This document shows, piece by piece, positions 33,777 to 46,441 of a stretch of 64,000 bases of DNA. The translations under genes were made by a program, and so were the position numbers. The DNA is from Ampelomyces quisqualis (taxonomy: Eukaryota; Ascomycota; Dothideomycetes; Pleosporales; Phaeosphaeriaceae). Under the pieces are notes generated by a model. That model saw only the letters and a program-made list of their open reading frames with translations. It was not told the origin of the DNA and did no database searches. Numbering within the stretch: position 1 is the first letter of the stretch; each line of letters opens with the position of its first letter. The stretch covers positions 558,001 to 622,000 of the forward strand of contig JAGTXZ010000009.1 of assembly GCA_018398575.1 (NCBI GenBank). Direction: 5' to 3'.

Positions 33777-34772
33777 CTACATGTCTGCAAGTGCGGCGAT
33801 GAGCACCCTTTGCATGTCCTGTCCGCTGTCTCCCAACACCACAACTATTTCGTCCAAGATCCTCCCACCCAACTCCTTCATCGCACCCCCTTGGAGACTC
33901 GGAGGAATTGGCTGGATTTGGTCATGTTGCCAAAACCGGTTGTGCACCCGTTCTCCTTGGCTAGTGCCAGAAAGTACACTGTTCGCCCCCTGCTCCGGTG
34001 ATCTCATGAATATGAGTATCAACAAGTAGGCCACGAGATACACGCCTGGGAAAAAGTGGTCGCGCGCCAGGTTCGTGTACACCCAGCCAGGGCACACTGA
34101 GGTGATGATGACGTCACCGGAAGAGATTCTGTCCGCCAGATATGTTGTGGCGTACATCAAGAAGACCTTTGAAAACTTGTACTGGCTGTCCTCTCGAAAT
34201 TGCTCTTTCTGGTTGTAGTGCTCGAGAACGTTGGGTCTGTCTCGTATCTCTGGCGGGACCACAGCGCTTTGATGGAGACCAGAGTTGACAAACTCAAGAA
34301 TCGGTCTTCTCCCAGTCATTTGCTTTGACTCTTTCAATTTCGGAAGCAGTAAAAGTGCGAGTAAAGTGGTCGATAGCGTGTTGACTTGCAGGTCCTCTTC
34401 CCATCCGTGGCTCGACTCGGAGAAAGTGGTCCTCCGCGTCCCGGCATTGAGGACCAGGATGTCGAGATACTCCAAGCTTTGTGCTCGTTTCGCAAAGCCT
34501 ACGACGCTTTCGTAGGACATCATGTCCAGCTCCCAAACCTCGAGCTGGCTGCTACCATGCAATCGTCCTGCCAGGGCCGCTTTGGTCTTTTCACCCTTTA
34601 TCGGGTCCCGTGCCGCAATGACCACTTTAGATGCACCCAATGCAGCGAATTTGAATGCTGCTTCTTCACCAATGCCTGAAGTGGCCCCTGTGACGATTAT
34701 GTTTTGACCAGAATAATCGGCATTGACAGGCGCTGGTGGTGTGATCCACTTGTTCTTGAAGACTCGATACAT
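33777..34772 (-). CDS. Short-chain dehydrogenase/reductase
   Basis: Single exon, 331 residues from the first real ATG (34772; the codon at 34784 is GTG). Rossmann features are TGATSGIG (28-35) for the cofactor, NAG (109-111), Ser164 and Tyr198-x3-Lys202, the catalytic set of classical SDRs. A hydrophobic segment (FFPGVYLVAYLLILIF) near residue 240 suggests membrane association. AARD after the second strand favours NADP over NAD (inference). This retinol-dehydrogenase-like subfamily is common in fungi and sometimes sits in metabolite clusters, but no other cluster gene lies here, so the substrate is unknown. Confidence 0.88.
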   Translation of the reverse strand: MYRVFKNKWITPPAPVNADYSGQNIIVTGATSGIGEEAAFKFAALGASKVVIAARDPIKGEKTKAALAGRLHGSSQLEVWELDMMSYESVVGFAKRAQSLEYLDILVLNAGTRRTTFSESSHGWEEDLQVNTLSTTLLALLLLPKLKESKQMTGRRPILEFVNSGLHQSAVVPPEIRDRPNVLEHYNQKEQFREDSQYKFSKVFLMYATTYLADRISSGDVIITSVCPGWVYTNLARDHFFPGVYLVAYLLILIFMRSPEQGANSVLSGTSQGERVHNRFWQHDQIQPIPPSLQGGAMKELGGRILDEIVVVLGDSGQDMQRVLIAALADM

Positions 34773-35290
34773 GGCTGCGGCCACTCCTGAAGTCTCTCGG
34801 AGCTTCTTTCCAGGACTGGTGACTTCTCACCGAAAGCGATATATATACTGTCCTTCGAAGGGTACAACAGCACTTGTGAAAGTGTTGAAGATGAAAAAAG
34901 GACTGGTCTAGAGCAAGGCCAACACGGCCAAGGTGAGTAGTGTCAATAACAGTACGGTGATTCAGGAGTCGTCACAGCAAGCTCGCACTCGAGGACAGAT
35001 GAACGCTGAGACGCGGTGCTTGTACAATTCCGATTCGCTGGAGCATGCACTGTGCTCTGGGGTTCAAGACCTGCTTCTGCGCCAATTGAACACTGTTGTG
35101 ACCATGTTAGTTAGCGGCTTGGCAACGTCCGAGTGACGATTTCCAGCCGCTCCACGGATACCACCTAGGTACGTTCAAGTAGGTACAATAGCACACTCGC
35201 CACCGCCATGCTGCCGAACCACACGTACATTTTCCGGAACCGCTAGAATATCCCCCGCCGATCTACGACCTTGCCCCAACGTCACGAGAC
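34773..35290. promoter_or_regulatory. Divergent promoter region, SDR / LSM1
   Basis: 518 bp between divergent start codons. Just upstream of the SDR start it holds the AT-rich ATATATAT near 34840, a possible TATA element for that gene. No factor site is certain. Confidence 0.4.
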
Positions 35291-36150
35291 ATGTCCTATA
35301 ACCAGCGTCAACCCCACGGCGGCCCCGCAGGAGCTCCCCCAAACGCGGCGCCCGACTTCAACGCCATGCTTCAGCGCTCGCTCCATGAGCCAGGGCACCA
35401 AGAGCTTTCCGTAGAAGCGCCGGGCCGGCCGTCTTCGTCACTCGGTGAGTTGCGACCTCCAGCACGTTGGGGCAGAGGCACACGACTGACGCGCCCCCAG
35501 GGTATGGAGGTGTTTACAGCGCGACTCCACCACCACAACATGGACCAAACGTACTCGGCGGAGCACGAGGGGCGCCCCCTCAGCAGATCCTCCCCCTCGA
35601 TCTCCCACCACAAGCTTTCTTGACGTCGGCGATGCTTCTTGACATGGTTGACAGTACGGGCACCATGTCGTCACCCCAGGACCTTGAATTGACGCGCCAC
35701 AGAAAAGGTTGACGTTTTGCTCCGCGACGAGAAAGAATATATTGGCATACTCCGATCCTACGACCAATTCGGTACATGTCACCCGCATCCTACAAACCAA
35801 CCACAGCTAACTCACCCCCAGCCAACCTCGTCCTCACAGAATGCTACGAGCGAATAGCAGCGCGAAACCCCGACGCACCACCGTCTTCCGAACCAACCAC
35901 CCCCCGCTGGCTGATACACGACGTCAAACTCCCCGGCGTCATGACAATACGAGGCGAGAACGTCACGATATGCGCCACCGTAGATTTGGACAGGGAAGAC
36001 GCGCCGCGAGGCGCAAAGTTTGCAGAAGAAGATGAAGTGCGGACGCTCGCGGCGTCGCAAAAAGCAGCGAAGAAAGACGTCGACTCACGGAGAGCAAAGG
36101 CATTGAAACAAGCGGGCATTGAGCCTGGATTTGGCATGCAGACTGCTTAG
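35291..36150 (+). CDS. LSM1: Sm-like protein LSm1
   Basis: Four exons, 35291-35444, 35501-35653, 35703-35771 and 35822-36150; 234 residues, all junctions in phase 1. LSm1 is the cytoplasm-specific subunit of the Lsm1-7 ring, which binds oligoadenylated mRNA 3' ends and promotes decapping in P bodies. The Sm1 motif is split over exons: FLTSAMLLDMVD, then KKVDVLLRDEKEYIGILRSYDQF, then ANLVLTECYERI. The Sm2 region has PGVMTIRGENVTICATVDLD, with the RGEN that contacts RNA. The N-terminal ~85 residues are Pro/Gly-rich and longer than in yeast. The C-terminal helix (AASQKAAKKDVDSRRAKALKQ) matches the LSm1-specific tail. The short third exon (69 nt) makes this gene easy to mis-predict. Confidence 0.93.
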
Positions 36151-38851
36151 GCGGGTTGAGCACGGGGGGAGCAAGTGGATTGGGTAGACTACGAAGAAAG
36201 ACCAAAAAGAAGTGCATTATTCGCATCGAGTAAGGGGCGTGAGGTTTTGGATAGCGTAGAGCGAACGAGGTCATGATATCAATGATACCAGGACGCTGAT
36301 GTCCATTTACCACGGGGCGGTATGCAAGGCTCATTCTGCGTGATTGGAGCAACACCAATACCGCATCGAGTACGAACAGGATTTCTTCACGCAACCAGCA
36401 GTCCTTCTGACTCAGCCTATCTGGGCGTGGCCAATTTTTGAAAACGCACATGGTACTACATGCAAGCTGACAAGTTGACTTGAACTGTTCTGTGCGCAGT
36501 GTGAAGAGAGTATTATTCTGAGACCATTGTACCCATGAGCATTGACAACACAGGGGCTGTCACGGCGCTGTCCGCGTCTGTCTGCCGGAAGGGACAGAGC
36601 GTTTGTGGCTCCGCTGGCCAGGTATATGTTGCCCTGCACTGCACCGGTTTGTCCCCGTCGCCATGCCTGATCCGTGGCGTACGAACTTCAGCAGGTGTCT
36701 CCGTCGGGCGTATAAGAGGGAAGGGAGTGGAGCATATGTGGGCAGTATGGTATGGTCTTCCACTGTAGCTTTCGGCGAATGCAAGTCCCCTGTGGGCCAT
36801 GCTACTAGCGATGCGGTGAAGGCGGCTCGAGGGTCGCTGGGGTCTGAATCCGTCACTAGGGCGAGCATCGGTCCTATGCTGGTAGGTAAAGAGGACATGT
36901 AAGCTTTGCACAAAGTTCTCCATCCTTTGTACTCCTCCCCAAAGCATGCTGTTGCTCGTCTTGGATGGTGGGAGATGACGCCTACCGAGAAGTGCTGGCG
37001 CTGGCTGCTCACTTCACACATGCAGTCCTGTCGACCACACGACGGCTACGCATATACACTACGATTGGACCGTTGTCTAAATTCTTACGGCACTCGGGAC
37101 TCGGGACCCGGGACTCGAAACTCGGAGTGGACCGCTTCGTCCTTGCCAATCCGGGGGGTTTTGACTACAACTGCTTAGGGCGAGCGCACGAGAACCCCCG
37201 AGCAGCTCGCCCTCCCGCAAAGGTTCGTCGTGGTGCCATGTTCCCGAGCCCTGCAAGTTATACGATCCGTTCGCACCTCAAGCGTGGTTCGCTGGGACCG
37301 AGGAAGCCTTGTCCCTTGCTTCACGATTCGTCAACTGACAGATCTGTGTGTGGTAGCGGGCAACGTTTCTGTGCGTCTGCGTCCGCTTCAGGTAAGATGA
37401 AGAGCGAATTCATAGGCTTCATCGGGCGGCGGCGCAGGAAAGGGGGGAACGATCGGCCAGGAACAATGAGGAGGCGGTAACTGCCTGAGGTAAGCCCCCA
37501 GCAGACATCCTCAGCCGACACTGAGGCACTGCCTTAGCAGAGTTTGGCGACGACACAGCATACATCGAGAGTGCGTGTGAGCTGAAGGGTGTTTGTGTGG
37601 TTAGCGCGACTAGGATGGTAGTGTACCAAACTTTGGAAGAAGCCCTCAGGGCTTTCTCTACCAAGACGGCGGGCACTTCGCTACACACCCTCCATCATCG
37701 ACATCAGCCAAAGCACTCTCTCACCACGATGCAACCGTCGTCCTTCACCGCCAGCGGCTCATCTGTGGCGGCCAACTTACTGCACGCCATGCAGGCCGTC
37801 GCTAGGCGTACTCCTCAGTCAGTCCACCGATACCAGAGGCCGAACACACTCACCCGCTCCACAACATGGTCTTACGCAAGCTGATGCCGCCATGATAATC
37901 CATCTACCGCGGCGTGATCGTCTAGCTCTAGTGCCGTCCCCTACTGAGGAGGCTCCTTTGCAACGAAGCCGTTGGACATGCACTGATTGTTGACCACGGC
38001 ATCATCAGTATTCGTCTCTTTTCCTTGAGACTCTGCATTAACGACTTCGCCTTCCCCTCGCCACCGTTACACCTCCTTCGATATTCAGAGAACGCGACCA
38101 AGACACTCAAACACCTGAGCAGGGCAGCATCACTTGTGATACGCCTCACACCCGACATGTCCTTTGCCCTTCTCAGAAACAGGGGCATTCGTACCGGTAC
38201 TGCGTCACGTTGTTGCTGCAATTTGGGAAAATGCCATGAATGCCGATGCTTTTTTCGACAAATACACGAAAATGGCCTGGGGCGCTGAGCATTTTCAATT
38301 TGCTCTCGCCCGCAGATCGTGTGGCTTTCAGCCACCGTGCCAAGAGCCCTACAGTGCAATGACAGAATGAACCATCAGATGGAGACAGGGATCGTGCGAA
38401 GGCTGACAGAGAACTACATGGTGACGACCTCGGCGGATCCAGAGGTTGTTCCGCCTGACAAAGAGGCGGCAAGAAATCATTGAGAATTCCCCGGCTACGT
38501 ACCAGGATGATATGCACAACATTGGTCCACTCCTGTCGTGTAACGGAATCCTTGCTCTTCCTTGCTCTTCCTTGCGCTTTCGTCCTCCCAAATGTGGATA
38601 TGTCCTCCATCGACTTGAGATTTCCTGGTAGCTCTTATCAACTGGCCCTGTTGAAAGTAGAGCATGCTCGGTATTCCAAGACTCCAGCCATGCCGTGTGC
38701 CTGAGGAGAACATGCAAGCACCGGTTCCAGCCTTTCGCGCTCGACCACCCTCATCGGGCCTCGAATGCTGAAGCACTGTCGGTGTCGTTGACGCCTGTCT
38801 CAGCATGTGGGAGTGAAGCCTGAATGAGAAAAGTCCTCCAGTATCGCTGAA
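36151..38851. other. Gene-poor region with one protein-like fragment
   Basis: About 2.7 kb. The only protein-like stretch is on the + strand at about 37524-37884 (FGDDTAYIESACELKG and onward), open to a stop but without a supported start or upstream exon. It may be a gene remnant or a missed exon. Short imperfect repeats of GGGACTCG lie near 37090-37120 and of CTTGCTCTTC near 38551-38575. Confidence 0.35.
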
Positions 38852-39444
38852 CTAAACGTCCCGGATGGGATCGTAGGGGCGCGTTTCGCTCGGTGAATGC
38901 TCCGAAGGCTGTGGGCTTAATGACTGCTGCGAGGTATTATCTGACTGGATTTGGACCTGCACTTGGGATCCCGAGCTTGCAACGGTTATCCCTCTGAGCA
39001 TGTCACCTTCGGCTACAAGTTCAATATGGTTAGCTAACTGCGCATCGCAGGCGTGTGGCCCGTCTGTCTGCTTAGACACGACCGTATATGGACTGATGCG
39101 CCTGCACTTACAGAACTTCCGTTGGATGTCTCTTAACAGCTGCGACGCCCGCCACTTGAGTATGATCATTTCCACCGGCCGTATGCCTTCACCTTCTAGT
39201 CGCGCATTGATACGCTCTAGCATATTCTCTTTTTCATTCGCGGGGATCAGTATCCACCTGGACCAGTCTTTGTGCGCTTCCGAGAGTTGTTTCGTTTCGT
39301 CTTTCGTTATGTACTTGTCCTGTTAGCTCGGGACCATCGTTCAACATCGATTGTCAAACTTACATAGAACCGATCCCATTGCTCTTTAGTGTGGCCTGCG
39401 GCTGCCCGGGCCTCGTGGACAGTCGCATTTATCCGAATACTCAT
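38852..39444 (-). CDS. Conserved-looking small helical protein, unknown function
   Basis: Three exons, complement of 38852-39012, 39112-39319 and 39364-39444; 149 residues, phase intact. Intron 1 (44 bp) is GTAAGT...GCTAACAG; intron 2 (99 bp) is GTAAGT...GCTAACC...TTGTAG. Both are strong, which makes this a real gene in an otherwise empty region. The protein reads as soluble helices (TVHEARAAAGHTKEQWDRFY, DETKQLSEAHKDWSRWILIP, EMIILKWRASQLLRDIQRKF) and then a Gln/Ser/Pro-rich tail. The WxRW and KxDW spacing resembles small helical DNA-binding folds, but no family is recognised. Intron 2 is a multiple of three, so retention would insert 33 residues with three cysteines without shifting the frame. 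Confidence 0.6.
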
Positions 39445-42400
39445 CTTCGGGGAGCGACTCGAAGAGAATGGAACTCGAAACGAAGCCCACCAGGTTCTGG
39501 AAACAGGGAAAGCAAGAGAAACTGGAGAATTAAGGGCACCGCGGTATACCCCCCGCCCCCGCCTAGCCTTGGCAGGAGTTTGTTTTTAGGTAGAGGCTGA
39601 GGGAGGGTGCGAAAGTTCGCCTGCTCGCAGTGCTCGGGCCAGAGAGAGTCGGAATCGGCGGTGGCTGAAATGATTGTGCGTCATGCTCGAAAAATTGCTA
39701 TTGGCGCGAACGACTCTAGTCCAGGACGCTCCTTTCAATTCGACTGTTGTTTTTTCCTGTTTCTCATGCGAGACGTTGCTTCTCGTGTTGTATCGCCCTG
39801 GTAGGCTGGTAGTAAGCCCACGGACCGTCAGAGGGTCAGCTTTCATGGTCAGATTCATGCCGTGCTGCCAGTTCGACCGCCGCCCATGCACGGACTTTCG
39901 GTAGTCGTCGGCACCATCCCGTTCAGTATCGAAGGGGCGACTTTGGGGGACCTTTTCCAATCATTGCTTGAGATTTACCATATCGTGTTGTGCAAATATA
40001 ATGGGAACAACGATATCCGACCGTTCTCCATGCAACCAATATCTACCACCGGCGCATTGTCCCCTCAACCAACACAGATGCCTCCGACCTGGTGCAGATG
40101 CCTGATATGCCTTGCTACGAAGCGACATTAGCTCTAGGCAAGACCTTGTCCAGCCGAACACCGGGGAAATCGAGACTCGAAGCACCCTGCCGCTAGATAC
40201 GTTATTACGTGGGCGATCAGCCGTCTGACAAACGAGCGGCCAGAGGCCGGCCCGAACCCAATGTGCTCCACGTTCCAGAATCCAAGGGAGGAGCCTGTCA
40301 CCAAATGCAAGCCGCCCACGGTACACAACAACGTTATTTTATTCCCTCCTACACAGTAGGCTGTCGTTCCAACTAACCGCCTGTGTTGTTTTCTGGAATA
40401 GACATTGAGTCCTGTGTGTGACGAGCTACTTCACGTTGGATTCATCCCGGAAAGAGCTAGCCAATGCGTACTTGTTTTCTTCGTTTACGTTCGGTCTGCT
40501 CATTTCATCCTCGTTTTCTGCTTGGTTTGAGCATATGCGCTACCTCTCAATCAACGTCCCGCCCAACTTCGAGGTTCTTCGCATTGTACTGCAGCTACCC
40601 GTTCCCACCAACTAACCTCCGGTCAACTTGTGGAGCGAATACGCCACATGATGGTACAGACCCACATCGCATAGCTTGTGCGTCGCTACAAGTATACTAG
40701 GTCAGCTTCACGGCCATAAGCAAGGTACAGTCACACAGCATGCTCAGAGGCACGATCTCCGCTCAGCTGCGTCCGACTGCATCATCGCCTGTGTGGCTGT
40801 CTGCATGCAGATTTTTCTTCGGCTAGACGTCGACCTCGTTGAAACACTCTACCGTCTCCTGCGGCTCAAACCCTGGGTTCTTTGAGCCGCTCGTACACTG
40901 CACCACGAGGTAAACCCCCGCGTCAGATGTTTTCGAGCTGACCGCCGCCTCTCGAGACCTATGTTTATCACGGTGTGACCTGCCAAGCGGCTCGATCCCA
41001 AGCTCACGCGTCACATTGGCTTGTGCATGAACAGAGCTTTGCAATGCCCAAATGATCCCCGTTCAACAATGGATAAGGTGGCAATATCTGACCAAGTATT
41101 GCATAATACAAGACTTCAATATGTTGGGTGGGGCATCTAGCTGAGACACCTTTCGCGTGCTTAGCAGGAATGAGGCGTGGCAGCACCAATTGCTAGCTGC
41201 AATGCAGAATGACCTAGCAGAGGCTCGCGATATATTCTCATTTCGGTATCTAGAACTTCGGTAGGATTGAAGTACGAGGTGGACCACTTCATTTTTCCCA
41301 CCTTTTCCTTCGATACAAATTCCTTCTTCTTGCACAACGATTCGTCGAGGCAATACATGTTGTCCTACAATGACAAAGTATTTGATCGCCTGGGGCGGTT
41401 TCAACAGCGTCCAAAAAGCATTGTTAGGGGTAACTTTCATCTGTAGCGTCTGCGCGATATATCGTATTTCGGACTTCATGAGAACCCTTTTTCACGCGTG
41501 AGAAAGAACAACTGGTGCATCACACAGCTTACATTAATGCAGCACTATGACAAGACATGCTTCACAGTCATTTCCAGCTTGTTTCTACACTAGTTCAGAT
41601 TGTTCTCGTTTACAGCCCACTCTGTTTGATGCAATAACGCAGGCATTCACCAAGCTGTCGTCTCAGCCACTGCGTTGGTGAGCTCATGTTGTGAGTTTAT
41701 GCCTTGTCCAAAACAACGAAAAGTACAATTCCTAGAGATGTACGTGGCTAGACAGTGTGATAGGTGCTCGCGCCATCACCACGTACACAAGCATCAATGC
41801 ATCAAACAATTGAACCCCCGTGCATCGAGAAGGTTGCGAGAATGCTGGCAAAGACAGTTAACATGATGACATCGAGTTAAGCAGCCTGGCTCATGGTACA
41901 ACACGAATGCAAGTCCCTACACCTGCATCAATGTAGTAAAGACTAGTATGCTATTCGAAGCGCGGACAGCATCTCTCCACGCAATTGGGCTAGGTAAATC
42001 ATGCAGGTACCATAGTTTGAGCGCTTAACATGGCTATTCTAAAGATGAGCTCGGACATCAGATCTAGTCCACTCTGGATGCAGGCAATCGGGGAATAGTC
42101 TTGAAAAGAAAATCGGGTCCGAAGTGTCAATGCCAGGGGGGGGGAAGTGTGGTAGTGCAGCATGAAGAAAACGAACTCGCAGAAGCATGCAAGTGGTACC
42201 ACAGCATGAAGAACCACCATTATATTGAATGATGTAACGCTGTGTGACACACCTACATCGACGCCAATGCGCTTAGCCCGCCTTTGAGCACGTGGTTGTT
42301 ATCCTGGCGTGGCGGACTTGGAAATAATCGTGGCCGTCACCAGGCCCAGCAGTAATTCGCGATCGCGCAACAATACACCTGGGGTGATTCAATGACCCAA

Positions 42401-43270
42401 AGGCCGACCTGTGGCATAATCAAAAGACCTAGTACGCTCTGCAGCGGAGTATAGTTTCTCAGACGATGGTGGTTTACATCTTGGAGGGAGACAGGTGCCA
42501 TTGGCCCAGACATTGAGTAAGCTATCGACTCGCTCGTGCATTCATGCGCTCTTAACGCATAAGGTGTGAGATGGATATGCACATATTTTGACCGCGGCCC
42601 CGCGTGCTTGATGCCCATTAACATTTGCCTCGACAGTCCACCGGTTCAGGCCGAGGCAAGATGAGACCACACCCGCAACTCGACACAACATGGCTTTATC
42701 AGCAACCACGTCATCGTCACCGGTCAAAATCACTGACTCGTAGCACATGATCAATTAGAGCTCAGCCTGCGCGGGAGGTTCGTGCCGCGGATGATGGCAC
42801 AGGCTGCGCGGTCCCGATGATGCCACGGACACACGTTCAATATGCCCAGAGCACACAAAAGACTTCTCCTCCACTGGTCCAGCAGATGATGCCCAGGAGA
42901 AAATGGGCTAGCACAGAGTCTCGATCCACACTGGGGGCCGTTTGCTGCGCTTGTGGCGCAATAGCGCATGAGCTGAGTTTGCACAACCCCAATAATGAGC
43001 ACCTCTGCCAGCCTTAATCTTCAGGCCCAGTGCAGTCCCCGCTTTGCGACTCTCGTCGCTGCTGTCCAAAAGAATCCCAAAGGTGTCGAAGTGGCATTAG
43101 GGCGCCGTCTACTCAGATGTTGTAGTGCTTGCGCGAAACTGCATACACAAACCACTCCACCCGTAACACGAACGCAGCCATCCCGCAATACGGCAATCCA
43201 CAGAGGAGTCTGAAACGTAATTTCCAAGCAGGAAGAGGAATAACGTGGTTTCGCGCCCTGCGTGGGCGCA
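39445..43270. other. Gene-poor region, one weak minus-strand candidate
   Basis: About 3.8 kb with no domain-bearing frame. Protein-like pieces sit on the minus strand between 40823 and 41480 (listed separately). The last part must hold the promoter of the membrane protein at 43271. Confidence 0.4.
40823..41480 (-). CDS. Possible multi-exon gene or gene relic, unresolved
   Basis: Two minus-strand frames look protein-like but do not join in one frame. One is around 41160-41365, with an acceptor TTGTAG before DNMYCLDESLCKKKEF and then KMKWSTSYFNPTEVLDTE. The other is around 40823-41044, with VTRELGIEPLGRSHRDKHRS and GVYLVVQCTSGSKNPGFEP. I could not place the linking introns or a start with confidence. 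No domain is recognised. It may be a decayed gene. Confidence 0.22.
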
Positions 43271-46200
43271 ATGGCCGACCGTCGTCCACTTATGCGCGAA
43301 CCATCGCATTTCTCAGCAAGCGCAGGGAGCACGCCTGCATTTCCGGGCCTACAGTTCTTGGAACATGACGCGACCGCCGTCGAGCGGAATAACGCTCCGA
43401 GCATTGTACACGAGGAAGATGCTGCAGACAGCTTTCGTGGACCGAGCGGCAATGGACTGGGCTTAGGGCCATCAATTGCTATGGCGCAAACTGTCCGGAG
43501 AGTCAGTATTCAAGCTGTACCACAGCGAGCAACTGGCCCTGGTCCTAGAAGCCCTCCAATCAAGAGTCCTAGCACTCTGTCTCCTCCAGGCTCGTCCAAC
43601 CCTTTCGCAGACAGCTTCCCTCGGGACTCTTCAGCGGAGAACACACCAGACTTGAGACGTGAGAGGTTCAGCCCCGGGCAAGATAGTGGGACTCTCGAGG
43701 ACTTTAGGCGCGGTTTTCTGAAGAATGGCCGACAAAGTTTGGCAAGTGTCAGCGATTATCAGCAATACCTACACATCAACGACACGGAAAGGCTGCGGGG
43801 AGCTCCATCAATCAAGTCGGCCTACGAAATTGATTTTAGTCCTACACACGAGTGTCCAACCACGCGAGACTTCTATCAGTCCCGTTTGACGTGGTTGAAC
43901 ATGAGCATCATCATTATTTGCGTCTTCTCCTGCGTCTTTTCGGGTATCTTCGTTGGTCTGGCGACCCGAGAGCTGTTTTGGGGCAAACGCATTACCAGTT
44001 ACGGACCCTTGAAGCCGGCGGATGCTGTACTTCTTACTACGATTTTCGCCAAGCTTATTGAGCTTTCATTTGTCACATGCTTTGTTGCCTTCCTAGGACA
44101 GGTCCTGAGTCGCCGAGCGTTCATGAAAGGTCACGGCCGTGGAGTCACGCTGTCTGAACTCAGTATGTGGCGTTGGATCGTTCAGCCTGGGACGTTGATT
44201 ACACATCCAGCCTCTGCCAAGTACGCTGGGTTCTCAGTGTTGGGTATATTGAGTCTGGTCAGCGCGATATTCGCTACTTTGTACTCCTCGGCGGCCACAG
44301 CTCTCGTCCAACCTACGCTAAGACAGGGGTCATGGCAACAGACGCTCTTAGCAGGCCGTGTGAAGACTGATTTCGCCAACGTGTCATATGTCAAGAGTTT
44401 GTGCCAAACTCCGATTCGTACCGACAAGGACAATGGAGGCAGCACTTGTCTGCAGATAGAGCATGCAGGCCAAGGCTATCACAATTACCAGTTACTATGC
44501 CCTTCCCATCTACCTTTGTATCTGCTAATCCGTCTAGGCGCTACTTGGCCGAATGGGACAAGGCAGCAGCCAATGGCAACGGCACAACGGAGCAGGAGAA
44601 ACGACCACCTGGGTTTGGACTACTCTACGAGAACACTACCATAACTGCACAGTGGATCAATGTCATAAATACCACAGAAGTTTCTAAAGAATACGGCCGG
44701 GCTATCAACAATATTTCGATGGCCATGCCGCATGCTGGAGTGTTCGAAGCAGCACATAGCGCAAGAAATGGTATTCTTCAGCCTGAGGAGCTCAATTCGG
44801 AAGGAACGTATTCACTCAAAGCATCTGTCCCTTCGCCAGTTGTGAATGTGCTTTGCGTCAATATGAATCAAGAAGAGCTTGCGCCCATCGTGTACGACAC
44901 GTGGAGTAATGAAACAGTGAACATCACGACCTGGGACTCACCGGGACTCATGGACAACGCTACAACGAACGCCACGACCAAGGTTGACGATATATTCGGG
45001 TGGAATACCGATGAGCCGACAAGCTTACCCCCGGTGTTTGCAAAATACCCAAAACCTTTCAACACCCTCATGAATCACACGAGCTACCCATGGGGACGGG
45101 GCGCCATCTATCTACTCGGCCGGGGCGGACCCAATGATGCAGGTCTGAATCTGACCGACACATTCTCGCTTTGCAAAGTAAGCGTTTGGATCACGCCAAA
45201 CTGTACAACTCAGTATAACGCTCGATCCGGAGGAGGCACCATGGAAGCACTCTGCGAAGAGAAGGCTGACGATATGGCGTATATCAATCGCAACCCTGAC
45301 GCACTGACTATAGATAGGGTAGCAAACTGGATGGACATTGGCTTCGATTGGTCCAATGCCTTGTCCCTGCAAACGGGGATCATGGACGGATCTGCTAGCA
45401 ATTCGAGGTTGTTGACTCAGCTAATGCTCAGCCCGAAAAACAAGGATCCTGAAAATTATCAAGTCGATTTAAGCCCTGCGCTGCCGAGTATGGGAGAGGC
45501 TTTGGCCGTCATGTCTGGTTGCACTCTGCTCAAAAGTGTGTATATAGTTGCAAGCACCATTTTTGCGATGGACGCTAACAACAAGTCTAGGTGGAATGGA
45601 TGCTCCTTATGTAACGCATCCATGGGTGAGTAAAATCCTTCCTTAGGCCTGCCCCTGAGTTTTTCACCAGTTCCCACTCAGGAAGAACCACTTGTTTGTT
45701 GAAGAAGTGTTGCAGCGGCGAAGATGTCGACCCAAGCTTTTCCGGGACCAAGTGAAGACGTTGACTTCATGACAGAACTACACCCACACCATCATTGACG
45801 AGCCCCAAACCCAATACTTCAACGCCTCCCTCCAAGCCCAGCAATACGCCTCTGGTGGCATAGAAGACGCATGGTCACGCGGCTGGCTCATCGTCCTCCT
45901 ATTCGTCTTCCTTGTCAACATCGGCGTACTAGTCTACTTCATCCTCCACCGCGGCCTCGTAACCGACTTCACCGAGCCGCCCAACCTCTTCGCCCTAGCC
46001 GTCAATTCCCCACCCTCCCACGTCCTCGCCGGCGCCTGTGGCGGTGGCCCTGAAGGCAAACACTACTCAGTCAATTGGTTTGTCAACCACGAAGGAAACC
46101 ACCTCTTTATGACACCAGGCGAAAACTCCTCGCTCCTGCATCGCGGCCACGCACATTCTCCCGGAACCGTAGAGAGTCTCCATCCTCATCTCCACGTCGC

Positions 46201-46441
46201 TCCGAGCACGAGCTTGTTTTCTTCAATCTCCGGCACCATCAGGAATAGACTGGGCTTGAAGACCAGGCTGCCGCAGAAGTTGAGGCCCGTGAGTGCGGTG
46301 GAGAGCATGCGAGCGCCGCTGCCGCTGCCGCTGCACTCGAGGCCGACGAGTATGGTGGGCTCCGAGTATGAGTTGCAGGAAGGGTATGAGCGGACGCGCA
46401 AACATTATGCCAAGTTGGCGAATCGGAGAAGTATTCTGTAG
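43271..46441 (+). CDS. Large multipass membrane protein with glycosylated outer domain, unknown function
   Basis: Exons 43271-44490, 44538-45535, 45591-45625 and 45776-46441; 972 residues. The first in-frame ATG is at 43271. A ~200-residue disordered cytosolic N-terminus is followed by three membrane segments: WLNMSIIIICVFSCVFSGIF, LLTTIFAKLIELSFVTCFVAFL and GFSVLGILSLVSAIFATLYSS. Then comes a ~400-residue outer region with many N-x-S/T sites and paired cysteines, and a last membrane segment near 788-808 (GWLIVLLFVFLVNIGVLVYF) with a cytosolic tail. The third exon is only 35 nt, and the intron after it is 150 bp. Large fungal families of this architecture exist and are often mislabelled 'Mcm2-3-5'; none has an established role that I know of. 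It could be a surface receptor or wall sensor (inference). Confidence 0.75.

Noticed and set aside
36513..36947. 144-codon minus-strand frame
   Set aside because: Mixed composition, overlapping equally long frames on both strands, no splice or promoter support.
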